Of a DNA stretch of 64,000 bases, positions 29,589 to 39,016 are shown piece after piece; position 1 is the stretch's first letter, and each line of letters begins with the position of its first letter. A program made the position numbers and the translations under genes. The notes beneath the pieces are model-generated. The model was not told the DNA's origin. It ran no database searches and was given only the letters and a program-made list of their open reading frames with translations. Source of the stretch: Sphingomonas chungangi (lineage in GTDB: Bacteria > Pseudomonadota > Alphaproteobacteria > Sphingomonadales > Sphingomonadaceae). The DNA is taken from positions 558,001 through 622,000 of the forward strand of contig NZ_JACEIB010000027.1 in NCBI RefSeq assembly GCF_013778325.1, written 5' to 3'.

Positions 29589-30206
29589 TCAGTCTTTCGC
29601 CGGCAGGCTGGCGGCCAGCCGGGCGACGTCGGGAAGCGATTCAAGCAACTGGTCGAGCGCGTCGGTGACGAGCAGCTGAGCAGAACGGTTCTGCACGGCG
29701 CAGGCGAGACGCAGACGAAGATGGCGCTCGGTATCGAGGCGCAGCGTGAAGGCGGCCTTGCGGCCCTCGGCGCGCTTCGCCACGCCCTTGGGCGCGGAGA
29801 CGGTGGCCTTCGGGACCTTGGCCTTCTTCGGCGCGGCCTTGGGTTTGGGCGCAACGGGGGCCGGAGCCTCGGCGACGATCTCGGCCACAGGCTCGACGAC
29901 CGGCTCCTCGACCACTGCCGGCTCCACCGGCGCGGCGAATTCGCGGGCGATCTCTTCCTGCTGGCGGACGACCTGCGGCACCTCCACCGGCATCGGCGCG
30001 GACGTCGCCGGGCCGGCGAGATTCGCCGGCAGGCGGGCGGTCACGGGGCGCGGCGCAGGCGCATCGTGGCCCATGTCGTTCCAGCCGAGATCGTCGAGCC
30101 CGGTGGTGTTGAAGCCGAAGCCTTGCGGGCGCATCGCCGGCCGCGCCTGCCCCTTGCGGGCCAGCAGGCCCGAGGAGAGCGATGCGAAAGCCTTGTTGTC
30201 ACGCAT
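29589..30206 (-). CDS. ParA-partner protein with RHH-like C-terminus
   Basis: 205 aa. N-terminal region has short motifs (DNKAFASLSSGLLARKG), then an Ala/Pro/Val/Glu-rich linker (about 60-135) with charged PKPKAAPKKAKV, and a C-terminal AAFTLRLDTERHLRLRLACA helix pair resembling a ribbon-helix-helix DNA-binding fold. It begins 14 bases after the ParA stop with GGAGG upstream of ATG 30206. Position and architecture suggest the DNA- or site-binding adaptor for the ParA ATPase; this is inference. Confidence 0.75.
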   Translation of the reverse strand: MRDNKAFASLSSGLLARKGQARPAMRPQGFGFNTTGLDDLGWNDMGHDAPAPRPVTARLPANLAGPATSAPMPVEVPQVVRQQEEIAREFAAPVEPAVVEEPVVEPVAEIVAEAPAPVAPKPKAAPKKAKVPKATVSAPKGVAKRAEGRKAAFTLRLDTERHLRLRLACAVQNRSAQLLVTDALDQLLESLPDVARLAASLPAKD

Positions 30207-30220
30207 ACTCACGGCCTCCC

Positions 30221-30934
30221 TTACTGGACCACGCGGCGGCCGAAGCCGCTCGCGGGCCGGGGCGCCATGACGGCGGCACCCGGCGTGGGGGCCGCGAACA
30301 CGGTGCGGCGGAAATTCTTCTCGAGCCGATCCCAGATATAGGACCACAGATCGACGATCTCGCCCGCCGAGCGGCCCTTGGGATCGACCTCCATCACGGT
30401 GCGACCGTCGATCATCGACGCGGCGAAATCGGTGCGGTGGTGGACGGTGATCGGCGCGACGGTGCCATGCTGGCTGAGCGCGATCGCCGCCTCGTGGGTG
30501 ATGCGCGCCTTGGGAGTCGCGGCGTTGACCACGAACAGCAGCGGCTTGCCCGAACGCTCGCAGAGATCGACGGTGGCGCCGACGGCGCGCAGATCGTGGG
30601 GCGACGGGCGGGTCGGGATGACGATCAGCTCGGCGACCTGGATGACGCTCTGGATCGCCATGGTGATCGCCGGCGGCGTATCGATGATGGCGAGCTTGAA
30701 CCCCTGCTGGCGCAACACCTCCAGATCGGCGGCAAGGCGCGCGACGGTCGTCTGGGCGAAGGCCGGCATGTCGGCCTCGCGCTCGTTCCACCAGTCGGCG
30801 AGCGAGCCCTGCGGATCGATGTCGATCAGCACAACCGGGCCGGCGCCGGCCAGCTGCGCCTGCACCGCCAGATGACCCGAGAGCGTCGTCTTGCCCGATC
30901 CGCCCTTCTGCGATGCCAATGCCAGAACCCGCAT
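30221..30934 (-). CDS. ParA/MinD-family ATPase
   Basis: 237-aa deviant Walker A ATPase: SQKGGSGKTTLSGHLA at residues 8-23 with the signature lysine, LIDIDPQGSLADWWNE (Walker A'), and FKLAIIDTPPAITM (Walker B). Such proteins form nucleotide-dependent gradients that position cargo or partition DNA. It lacks an N-terminal HTH, so it is the small ParA/MipZ/BcsQ-like type. The partner gene follows directly, and SPOR-domain genes lie on either side, suggesting positioning of an envelope machine rather than plasmid partition. Confidence 0.88.
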   Translation of the reverse strand: MRVLALASQKGGSGKTTLSGHLAVQAQLAGAGPVVLIDIDPQGSLADWWNEREADMPAFAQTTVARLAADLEVLRQQGFKLAIIDTPPAITMAIQSVIQVAELIVIPTRPSPHDLRAVGATVDLCERSGKPLLFVVNAATPKARITHEAAIALSQHGTVAPITVHHRTDFAASMIDGRTVMEVDPKGRSAGEIVDLWSYIWDRLEKNFRRTVFAAPTPGAAVMAPRPASGFGRRVVQ

Positions 30935-31084
30935 GCCCTGCCCTTCAACCGTGAGATTTGAGCAGGAAATCCCACGGGCAGGCCTAATATCCGGTTAAGA
31001 AGGCCCTGCTTTTCTGCGCACACTTATCGTTAACGCGTGATATTCCATGTGCGAACGGGAGTGATGGCAAAGGGGATTCCCACG

Positions 31085-32104
31085 ATGCGGATTGCGGGGG
31101 CGATGATAGTGGCGGCGGTGATCGCCACGCCGGCGGCGGCGGCGAGCGTGAAGGACGGCGTCGATGCCTGGCAGCGCGGCGACTATTCGGGTGCTGTCTC
31201 GATCTGGCGCCCGCTCGCCGAGGCGAACGACCCCGATGCCGCCTTCGATCTTGCGCAGGCCTACAAGCTCGGGCGCGGCGTGCCGACCGATCTCGGGCAA
31301 GCGAAGACGTGGTACGGCAAGTCCGCGCAGGCGGGGCACATCCAGGGCGCGGCCAATTACGGCCTGCTGCTGTTCCAGGACGGCGATCGCCGCTCCGCGA
31401 TGCCGTGGATCAGCAAGGCGGCGGATGCCGGCGATCCCCGCGCGCAATACGTGCTGGGTACCGCCCTGTTCAACGGCGACCTCGCCGCCAAGGACTGGCC
31501 CAAGGCCTATGCGCTGATGACCCGCGCCGCCGCCGCCGGCCTGCCGCAGGCGACGACGAGCCTGAGCCAGATGGATCAGTATATGAGCGCCGACGATCGG
31601 CAAAGGGGCCTCCAGCTGGCCAGCCAGATGGCCTCTCGCCCGATCCCGCCGACCGGGCGACAGCTGGTGACGGGCGGCGGCTCCGACGTCGCGGTGACGG
31701 CATCGGTGCCGGTGGCCTCGCCGCCGCCGCCGAGCGATCTTTCCGCGATGCCGGCCAAGCCCAAGGCGGGCAAGACGCCCAAAGCCCCGAAGCCAGCGTC
31801 GCAGGTGGCGGAAGCCGCTCCGTCGCCGGCTCCCAAGCCCGCTCCTGCGCCCAAGGCGGCGCCCGCGCTCGCCTCGTCGGGCGGCAAGTGGATGGTGCAG
31901 CTCGGCGCTTACGGATCGCAGGACGGCGCCGCGACCGCGTGGGGCAAGATTGCCGGCAAGATGGGGGGGCTGCGTCCCAGCTACGAGAAAGCCGGCGCCG
32001 TCGTGCGCCTGCGCGCCGGGCCGCTTGCCGACAAGGCCGCCGCCGCGAAAGCCTGCGCCGCTGCGAAGTCCGCCGGGGCGGCCTGCTTCCCGGTCGCGCC
32101 TTAA
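31085..32104 (+). CDS. Sel1/TPR repeat protein with C-terminal SPOR domain
   Basis: 339 aa. Signal peptide (MRIAGAMIVAAVIATPAAA), then Sel1-like repeats (AAFDLAQAYKLGRGVPTDLGQAKTWYGKSAQAG; AAKDWPKAYALMTRAAAAG) to about residue 180, a Pro/Ala/Lys linker, and a SPOR domain (KWMVQLGAYGSQDGAATAW ... VVRLRAGPLADKAAAAKAC). Start at 31085 rather than upstream ATGs because AGGGG lies eight bases ahead and the signal peptide then starts cleanly. Divergent from the ParA operon; likely a periplasmic septal scaffold protein. Confidence 0.84.
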   Translation: MRIAGAMIVAAVIATPAAAASVKDGVDAWQRGDYSGAVSIWRPLAEANDPDAAFDLAQAYKLGRGVPTDLGQAKTWYGKSAQAGHIQGAANYGLLLFQDGDRRSAMPWISKAADAGDPRAQYVLGTALFNGDLAAKDWPKAYALMTRAAAAGLPQATTSLSQMDQYMSADDRQRGLQLASQMASRPIPPTGRQLVTGGGSDVAVTASVPVASPPPPSDLSAMPAKPKAGKTPKAPKPASQVAEAAPSPAPKPAPAPKAAPALASSGGKWMVQLGAYGSQDGAATAWGKIAGKMGGLRPSYEKAGAVVRLRAGPLADKAAAAKACAAAKSAGAACFPVAP

Positions 32105-32156
32105 CGCTTCCTTCGGGCTTGCCTGCCATCATCCCCGGTCGGGGCGTGGAGGGCGT

Positions 32157-32471
32157 ATGGCTTCAGGGAACTGGCTCGCGAAGGATCGGACGCTGCTGCC
32201 GGAAGGGCGGCGGCCGCTCTGTCTGCTGCTCGCCGACCGGCCGCTGCCCGTCGCGCTGCGCGAGGTCTCCGGCGCTGGCGCATGGATCGAGACCCATGCA
32301 CGGCTCGACATGGGCATGGCGGTGACGCTGCGCCATCCGCAGGCGGGCACGGTTTCCGCCGAGGTGATCGGGCAGGACCGGCAGGGGCTCCATCTGCGCT
32401 TCGATCGGAGCGAGACTTCGGTGGCGTTCGCGCTGGCCGTTATCGCGACGGATATGCGGAAAGCCGGCTAA
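32157..32471 (+). CDS. PilZ-like domain protein
   Basis: 104-residue protein that reads like a single PilZ domain: RRPLCLLLADRPLPVALREVSGAGAWIETHARLDMGMAVTLRHPQAGTVSAEVIGQDRQGLHLRF. The D/N-x-S-x-x-G element appears as EVSGAGAWIE. The upstream RxxxR c-di-GMP clamp is degenerate, so ligand binding is doubtful. GGAGGG precedes ATG 32157. It follows the SPOR protein on the same strand with 52 bp between. Confidence 0.75.
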   Translation: MASGNWLAKDRTLLPEGRRPLCLLLADRPLPVALREVSGAGAWIETHARLDMGMAVTLRHPQAGTVSAEVIGQDRQGLHLRFDRSETSVAFALAVIATDMRKAG

Positions 32472-32487
32472 GCCTAACCTCACAAAC

Positions 32488-32602
32488 CGTTCGTGCTGAG
32501 GAGCCGCTGAGCCTGTCGAAGCGGCATCTCGAAGCACATGCACCGCGCAAAGCCCTTCGAGACGGGCCTTCGCCAAGCTCAGGCCCTCCTCAGGACGAAC
32601 GG
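32488..32602. repeat. Dispersed inverted repeat (long variant)
   Basis: 115-bp element from CCGTTCGTGCTGAGGAG to CTCCTCAGGACGAACGG with inner arms GGCATCTCGAAG/CTTCGAGACGGG. Nearly the same as 28003-28130; ends four bases from the serB stop. Confidence 0.8.
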
Positions 32603-32606
32603 AGTC

Positions 32607-33506
32607 TCAATCCGTCACCCACTCGCTGCGCTTGTACCCCTGCGCCCACAGCAAAGCCGTCAGATCTCCATGATCGACCCGGGCACCGGCCGCCGCCGCC
32701 GTCTTGGGCTTGGCGTGATAGGCCACTCCCAGCCCCGCCGCCTGGATCATCGGGATGTCGTTGGCGCCGTCGCCGACCGCCAGCGTCTCCGACACCTCCA
32801 GCCCCAGCGCCATCCGCTCGGCCTCGATCGTGATGCGCTTGGTCGCGGCATCGACGATCGGCTTCGCAACCAGTCCGTCGAGCCGGTCTCCGGCGATCCC
32901 CAGCCGGTTGGCGATGGCGACGTCGAAGCCGATTTCCGCCGCTACCGGCTCCGCGAACACGGTGAAGCCGCCCGAGACCAGAACGGTACGCGCGCCGTGC
33001 GCCTTCATCGTGCGGATCAGCGCCTTGGCGCCGGGCATCAGCCGCACTCGCTCCGCCCGGCAGCGATCGATCGCCGAGGCCTCCAGATCCTTGAGCAGGG
33101 CGACGCGCGCATCAAGCGCCTCGGCGAAATCGAGCTCGCCGCGCATCGCCGCCTCGGTGACCGCGGCGATCCGGTCCTTGATGCCGGCATAATCGGCGAG
33201 TTCGTCGATGCACTCGACTGTGATCATCGTCGAATCCATGTCGGCGACGAGCAGCTTCTTGCGGCGGTTCGCAGCGGGCTGGACGATAACGTCGATCGGC
33301 CCTAGTTCGCCTTCAAGAACCTCGCGTGCAGCAGCTGGGTTTTGGTCGAACGCAAAATCGATGGCATAACCTTCGTCGATCCATACAGGCGTTTGCCACT
33401 CCGCCGGGTTGGATGAGATGCACCCCTGTTCAGCGAGCAGGACCGAAACCAAGTCGAGATCGCCGACACCCTGGCCTTCTGCTGCTATCAGCGTCGCCGT
33501 GAACAT
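32607..33506 (-). CDS. serB: Phosphoserine phosphatase
   Basis: Last step of serine synthesis: phosphoserine to serine. HAD motifs: ADMDSTMI (nucleophile Asp89, Asp91), [14 protein letters not shown] (motif II), [10 protein letters not shown] region and [24 protein letters not shown] (motifs III/IV). An ACT-like N-terminal part (about residues 1-75) precedes the HAD domain, as in the longer SerB forms. 299 aa. GGAG precedes ATG 33506. The start codon shares bases with the miaA ATG on the other strand. Confidence 0.95.
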   Translation of the reverse strand: MFTATLIAAEGQGVGDLDLVSVLLAEQGCISSNPAEWQTPVWIDEGYAIDFAFDQNPAAAREVLEGELGPIDVIVQPAANRRKKLLVADMDSTMITVECIDELADYAGIKDRIAAVTEAAMRGELDFAEALDARVALLKDLEASAIDRCRAERVRLMPGAKALIRTMKAHGARTVLVSGGFTVFAEPVAAEIGFDVAIANRLGIAGDRLDGLVAKPIVDAATKRITIEAERMALGLEVSETLAVGDGANDIPMIQAAGLGVAYHAKPKTAAAAGARVDHGDLTALLWAQGYKRSEWVTD

Positions 33507-34443
33507 GGATTCTCCCGAATTGCCGCCGGTGGCGCTCATCGCAGGGCCGACCGCGAGCGGCAAGAGCGCTCTCGCGCTGGCGCTGGCCGAGCGGATCGGC
33601 GGCACCATCGTCAACGCCGACGCCAGCCAGGTCTATCGCGACCTGCGCGTCGTCACCGCCCGCCCCTCGCCGGAGGAAGAGGCGCGCGCCCCGCACCGGC
33701 TGTTCGGCCATGTCGATGCGGCCGAGCCCCACAACGCCGCCATCTGGGCGGGCGAGGCCAAGGCCGTCGTCGCTGATATTCACGCGGGCGGAGGCACGCC
33801 GATCCTCGTCGGCGGTACCGGCCTCTACATCCGCACCCTGCTCGACGGCATCGCGCCGGTGCCCGAGATCGATCCCGCCATCCGAGCAGAAGTCCGCGCC
33901 CTGGCCGTGGCGGATGCCCACGTTGCGCTCGAACGAGAGGATGCTGAAGCCGCCATCCGCCTCCGCCCCAGCGACACGACACGCGTCGCCCGCGCGCTGG
34001 AGGTGGTGCGCTCCACAGGCCGCACGCTCGCCGACTGGCAGCAGGACAAGATCGGCGGTATCGGCCACGCCATCAACCTCGCCCCCCTCCTGCTCGTGCC
34101 GGACGGCGCATGGCTCTCCGATCGGATCGACCGTCGCTTCGCCGCAATGCTCGATCAGGGCGCCGTCGAGGAAGTCGAGGTACTGGCCGCCCGCCACCTC
34201 GATCCCGCCCTCCCCGCGATGCGGGCGATCGGGGTTTCAGAGATCGCCGCTTGGCTCGCCGGTACGCTCTCCCGCGAAGCGATGATCGAGCGCGCGCAGA
34301 CCGCCAGCCGCCAGTACGCCAAGCGCCAGCGGACATGGTTCCGGCACCAGCCGCCGCCCGATTGGCCGCGCCTCACGCAATCTTATGATTCAGATAATCT
34401 ACAGATCGACAGATTATTTCATATAAGCCGGTTGACACGCTAG
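33505..34443 (+). CDS. miaA: tRNA dimethylallyltransferase
   Basis: Transfers dimethylallyl to A37 of UNN-reading tRNAs. P-loop [16 protein letters not shown] (about residues 14-21), [22 protein letters not shown] as the substrate/DMAPP region, [14 protein letters not shown] and the tRNA-contact segment [15 protein letters not shown]. 312 aa, normal. No good Shine-Dalgarno is visible before ATG 33505, so translation may be leaderless or start from an alternative codon; the family N-terminus supports this start. Its 3' end holds a possible ilvB promoter. Confidence 0.94.
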   Translation: MDSPELPPVALIAGPTASGKSALALALAERIGGTIVNADASQVYRDLRVVTARPSPEEEARAPHRLFGHVDAAEPHNAAIWAGEAKAVVADIHAGGGTPILVGGTGLYIRTLLDGIAPVPEIDPAIRAEVRALAVADAHVALEREDAEAAIRLRPSDTTRVARALEVVRSTGRTLADWQQDKIGGIGHAINLAPLLLVPDGAWLSDRIDRRFAAMLDQGAVEEVEVLAARHLDPALPAMRAIGVSEIAAWLAGTLSREAMIERAQTASRQYAKRQRTWFRHQPPPDWPRLTQSYDSDNLQIDRLFHISRLTR

Positions 34444-34494
34444 TTTGTTACCGGTAGCTGCGCCCCTCCTCCGCTTCTGCTAGGCGGCGGGCGC
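34432..34494 (+). promoter_or_regulatory. Possible ilvB promoter and hairpin
   Basis: TTGACA at 34432-34437 followed after 17 bases by TAGCTG at 34455-34460 could be a sigma-70 promoter overlapping the miaA 3' end. A GC stem then runs GCGCCC (34460-34465) to GGGCGC (34489-34494) with inner CCGC/GCGG pairing, followed by TTATTCTT. This could end miaA transcription or attenuate ilvB. No leader peptide is seen here. Confidence 0.4.
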
Positions 34495-34515
34495 TTATTC
34501 TTGAGGTGATTCACC

Positions 34516-36267
34516 ATGACGACCGAACGAAGCGGAGCCGATATCCTCGTCCAGGCCCTGACGGACCTCGGCGTGGAGGTCGTGTTCGGCTATCCGGGCG
34601 GCGCGGTACTCCCCATTTACGACGCCATCTTCAAGCAGGCGAAGATCCGCCACATCCTCGTCCGTCAGGAAGGCGGCGCGGCGCATGCGGCGGAGGGTTA
34701 TGCCCGCTCGACCGGCAAGCCGGGCGTCGTGCTCGTCACGTCCGGCCCAGGCGCCACCAACGTCGTCACCGGCCTCGCCGACGCGCTGATGGATTCGATC
34801 CCGCTGGTCGTGATCACCGGCCAGGTGCCGACCCAGCTGATCGGCACCGACGCCTTCCAGGAGGCGGACACGGTCGGCATCACGCGCCACTGCACCAAGC
34901 ACAACTACCTGGTGAAGGATCCGGCGAGCCTCGGCGCGATCGTCCACGAGGCCTTCCATATCGCGACCTCGGGCCGCCCCGGCCCGGTCGTCATCGATCT
35001 GCCCAAGGATGTCCAGATTGCAGCGGCGACTTATCGCAAGCCCGAAGGCCCGCTCCAGCACAAGACCTATCGCCCGCAGGTGAAGGCCGAGGCGGCGGCG
35101 ATCGAGGCGGCGGTCGAGATGCTGGCGGCCGCCGAGCGGCCGATCCTCTACACCGGCGGCGGCATCATCAACGCCGGCCCCTACGCCTCGACGCTGCTGC
35201 GCGAGTTGCAGGCGCTGACCGGCGCGCCCGTCACCTCGACGCTGATGGGTCTCGGCGCCTTCCCGGCGAGCGACGATGCCTGGCTCGGCATGCTCGGCAT
35301 GCACGGCACCTACGAAGCGAACATGGCGATGAACAAGGCGGACCTGATCCTCTGCCTCGGCGCCCGCTTCGACGATCGCGTGACCGGGCGGCTGGATGCC
35401 TTCTCGCCCGAGAGCCGCAAGATCCACGTCGACATCGATCGTTCCTCGATCAACAAGAATGTCCGCGTCGACCTGCCCGTCGTCGCCGACGTCGGATCGG
35501 CGCTGGCGGACATGCTGGCGGTGTGGAAGGCGCGCGGGCATGAGAAGGCCGATCTCGGCGAATGGTGGCGGCGCATCGAGGGCTGGCGCGCGCGCCAGAG
35601 CCTCGCCTTCCCGGCCTCCGATCACGAGATCATGCCGCAGAAGGCAATCCAGCGCATCTGGGAGATGACGAAGGACAAGGACCCGATCGTCACGACGGAA
35701 GTCGGCCAGCACCAGATGTGGGCGGCCCAGCATTTCCATTTCCAGGACCCGAACCGCTGGCTGACCTCGGGCGGACTCGGCACGATGGGCTATGGGCTCC
35801 CGGCAGCGATCGGCGCGCAGGTCGGCAATCCTGATCGGCTGGTGATCGGCCTGTCGGGCGACGCCTCGGTGTTGATGAACATCCAGGAGATGTCCACCGC
35901 TGCGCAATACCGGCTGCCGATCAAGATCTTCATCCTCAACAACATGTACATGGGGATGGTCCGCCAGTGGCAGGAGCTGATCTATGCCTCCCGCTATTCA
36001 GAGAGTTACAGCGAGGCTTTGCCGGACTTCGTGAAGCTTGCGGAGAGCTTCGGCTGGACCGGCCTGCGCATCGAGCAGCCGGGCGATCTGGATGGCGGCA
36101 TCGAGGCGATGCTGAGCGCGCCCGGCCCGGTGATGGTCGATTGCCGCGTCGCGCAACTCGCCAACTGCTTCCCGATGATCCCGTCGGGCGCCGCGCATAC
36201 AGACATGATCCTCCACGCCGAGGAAGTGGTGGGCGAAGCCACGGATGAGGCGAAGGCGCTCGTCTGA
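34516..36267 (+). CDS. ilvB: Acetolactate synthase large subunit
   Basis: ThDP/FAD enzyme that makes acetolactate or acetohydroxybutyrate for Val, Leu and Ile. N-terminal ThDP part: FGYPGGAVLPIYDA and RQEGGAAHAAEGYARSTGKPG with the catalytic Glu; central FAD-binding region; C-terminal ThDP-diphosphate motif GLSGDASVLMN...ILNN. 583 aa, normal. TTGAGGTGA lies before ATG 34516. Operon: ilvB, an unknown small gene, ilvN, then ilvC. Confidence 0.97.
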   Translation: MTTERSGADILVQALTDLGVEVVFGYPGGAVLPIYDAIFKQAKIRHILVRQEGGAAHAAEGYARSTGKPGVVLVTSGPGATNVVTGLADALMDSIPLVVITGQVPTQLIGTDAFQEADTVGITRHCTKHNYLVKDPASLGAIVHEAFHIATSGRPGPVVIDLPKDVQIAAATYRKPEGPLQHKTYRPQVKAEAAAIEAAVEMLAAAERPILYTGGGIINAGPYASTLLRELQALTGAPVTSTLMGLGAFPASDDAWLGMLGMHGTYEANMAMNKADLILCLGARFDDRVTGRLDAFSPESRKIHVDIDRSSINKNVRVDLPVVADVGSALADMLAVWKARGHEKADLGEWWRRIEGWRARQSLAFPASDHEIMPQKAIQRIWEMTKDKDPIVTTEVGQHQMWAAQHFHFQDPNRWLTSGGLGTMGYGLPAAIGAQVGNPDRLVIGLSGDASVLMNIQEMSTAAQYRLPIKIFILNNMYMGMVRQWQELIYASRYSESYSEALPDFVKLAESFGWTGLRIEQPGDLDGGIEAMLSAPGPVMVDCRVAQLANCFPMIPSGAAHTDMILHAEEVVGEATDEAKALV

Positions 36268-36602
36268 TGCCGAAGATGCGCCTCATCGTGCACGTCGCGG
36301 AGCCGTTCGATTTCGGGCGGCTCAATGGCGGCACCCCCGATCTGACCGGCTGGACCGCGCAGGCGACGCCGGCCTATTCGGACTGGGTGGTCCATCTCGA
36401 CCGCCCCGCCCAGATCGGCGAGGACGAGTTCGACAAGATCAAGATTTCCTCCCGCTACGCAGGAGAAACCGTCTCCAAGGTACTGGACGGGTTCGGCTTT
36501 ACCGCCGTGAACATCCAATATCCCCGCAAGGAGGAAGGCGGCCGCCTCTACTGGCATTTCGCGATGGTCGGCAACGTCCTGCTCGCCCCCGAGAAAGAAT
36601 AA
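36267..36602 (+). CDS. Small protein of unknown function inside the ilvB-ilvN operon
   Basis: 111 residues, starting at an ATG that overlaps the ilvB TGA by one base (TGATG) and ending five bases before ilvN, so it is almost certainly translated. The sequence is soluble and mixed: MRLIVHVAEPFDFGRLNGGTPDL, DEFDKIKISSRYAGETVSKVL, FTAVNIQYPRK and GRLYWHFAMVGNVLLAPEKE. No signal peptide or membrane helix. It is not an ACT domain and I recognise no family. Placement suggests a role with acetolactate synthase, not shown. Confidence 0.82.
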   Translation: MPKMRLIVHVAEPFDFGRLNGGTPDLTGWTAQATPAYSDWVVHLDRPAQIGEDEFDKIKISSRYAGETVSKVLDGFGFTAVNIQYPRKEEGGRLYWHFAMVGNVLLAPEKE

Positions 36603-36607
36603 TCGCC

Positions 36608-37123
36608 ATGCACATCAAGGAACAGGCCGCCGAGCGGCATACCCTGTCGATCGTCGTCGACAACGAGGCGGGCATCCTCGCGCGGATCGCCGGGATGTTC
36701 ACGGCGCGCGGCTACAACATCGCCTCGCTGACGGTGGCGGATATCACCGAGGATCATGGTGTCAGCCGGATCACCATCGTCACCTACGGCGTGCCCGAGA
36801 TGATCGACCAGATCATCGCCCAACTCGACCGGCTGGTGCCGGTGCATCGCGTGACCGACCTCAGCGATCTCGGCCCGCATATCGAGCGCGAGATGGCGCT
36901 GGTGAAGGTGGCCGGCACCGGCGATCACCGCATCGAGGCGCTGCGCCTCGCCGAAGTCTATCGCGCGCGCGTGGTGGACAGCACGATTGCGAGCTTCGTC
37001 TTCGAAGTTACGGGAAATCCAGAGAAAATCGACAAATTCTGCGAGCTGATGCGGGAGGTCGGCTTGGTCGAAGTCGCCCGCACCGGCGTCGCTGCAATGG
37101 CTCGCGGACGAGAGGCCGCCTGA
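36608..37123 (+). CDS. ilvN: Acetolactate synthase small (regulatory) subunit
   Basis: ACT-domain regulatory subunit that activates IlvB and gives valine feedback inhibition. It starts with an ACT domain (HTLSIVVDNEAGILARIAGMFTARGYNIASL, with the DNEAGIL and RGYNI effector-site signature) and has a second regulatory half (GTGDHRIEALRLAEVYRARVVDSTIASFVFEVTG). 171 aa, normal for the long IlvN/IlvH type. Same operon as ilvB; ilvC follows after 52 bp. Confidence 0.96.
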   Translation: MHIKEQAAERHTLSIVVDNEAGILARIAGMFTARGYNIASLTVADITEDHGVSRITIVTYGVPEMIDQIIAQLDRLVPVHRVTDLSDLGPHIEREMALVKVAGTGDHRIEALRLAEVYRARVVDSTIASFVFEVTGNPEKIDKFCELMREVGLVEVARTGVAAMARGREAA

Positions 37124-37175
37124 ACCCACACCATCGGCCGCCACGCGGCCCATCCCGTCCGAAAGGGGACTTTGA

Positions 37176-38195
<1,020 letters not shown>

Positions 38196-38203
38196 GGGAC
38201 TTG

Positions 38204-38234
38204 AAGCCTCCTCCCTGGAAGGGAGGGGGCTTTT
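38204..38234 (+). terminator. Terminator of the ilv operon
   Basis: AAGCCTCCTCCCT (from 38204) pairs with AGGGAGGGGGCTT across a GGA-centred loop, followed by TTCACTTTTC. Good rho-independent form just after the ilvC stop. Confidence 0.85.
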
Positions 38235-38335
38235 CACTTTTCTATTTGATCGAACAATCCGGCCAAGATTGTCATGCTAGGCGGATCATAGCGCCTCGCT
38301 AAAAGGCTAACCTCCATTCCCGGAGGCTTCCCTTG

Positions 38336-38944
38336 ATGCGCGCTTTCCTTTCTGCCCTCACCGTTCTCGCCACGCTGCCCGCCGCCGCGCAGGCCCCCGC
38401 CCTCCCCGGCGCGCCCGAGACCGCGCGCGTCACCGCCGGCACGTACAAGGTCGAGCCGTACCACACGCAGGTCGGCTTTGCGGTCGATCACTTCGGCTTC
38501 TCGATCTTCCGCGGCGCGTTCACCGGCGCCTCCGGAACGCTCACGATCGACCCCGCCAACCCGACCAAGTCCCAGCTTTCCGTGAGCGTGCCGATCGCTT
38601 CGGTGCAGACGAGCAACCCCAAGCTCAACGAGGAACTGGTTTCGGCCGACTGGTTCGACGCCGCGAAATTCCCTGACGCGACCTTCGTCTCGACCGCAAT
38701 CACGGTCGGGCCGAACAACACCGCGCTGGTCGACGGCAACCTCACCATCCATGGCGTGACGAAGCCCGAGCGGATGCAGGTGCATTTCCACGGCGCCGGC
38801 ATCAACCCGATGGACAAGGTGCTCACCACCGGTTTCGACGCGCGAATTGGCTTCAATCGCAGCGATTTCGGCGTGACCAAGTACGTGCCGGTCGTCTCCG
38901 ATCATGTCGAGCTCACGATCGCCGCCGCCTTCGAAAAGCAGTGA
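38336..38944 (+). CDS. Secreted YceI-family protein (copy 1)
   Basis: Lipocalin-like beta-barrel of the YceI family, which in known members binds polyisoprenoid lipids in the periplasm. Signal peptide MRAFLSALTVLATLPAAAQA; mature domain TYKVEPYHTQVGFAVDHFGFSIFRGAFTGASGTL, then DWFDAAKFPDATFVST and LTIHGVTKPERMQVHFHG. 202 aa. ATG 38336 has GGAGG nine bases upstream. A second copy follows at 39017. Confidence 0.92.
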   Translation: MRAFLSALTVLATLPAAAQAPALPGAPETARVTAGTYKVEPYHTQVGFAVDHFGFSIFRGAFTGASGTLTIDPANPTKSQLSVSVPIASVQTSNPKLNEELVSADWFDAAKFPDATFVSTAITVGPNNTALVDGNLTIHGVTKPERMQVHFHGAGINPMDKVLTTGFDARIGFNRSDFGVTKYVPVVSDHVELTIAAAFEKQ

Positions 38945-38964
38945 TCCACCCGGCGATTTGACAG

Positions 38965-38997
38965 GAACGGGCCGGCGCGCGAGCGTGCGGCCCGTTC
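38965..38997 (+). terminator. Hairpin between the YceI genes
   Basis: Perfect stem GAACGGGCCG (38965-38974) and CGGCCCGTTC (38988-38997), 13-nt loop, then TCGTTTCC. Likely terminator of copy 1. Confidence 0.72.
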
Positions 38998-39016
38998 TCG
39001 TTTCCGGAGCCGACCG

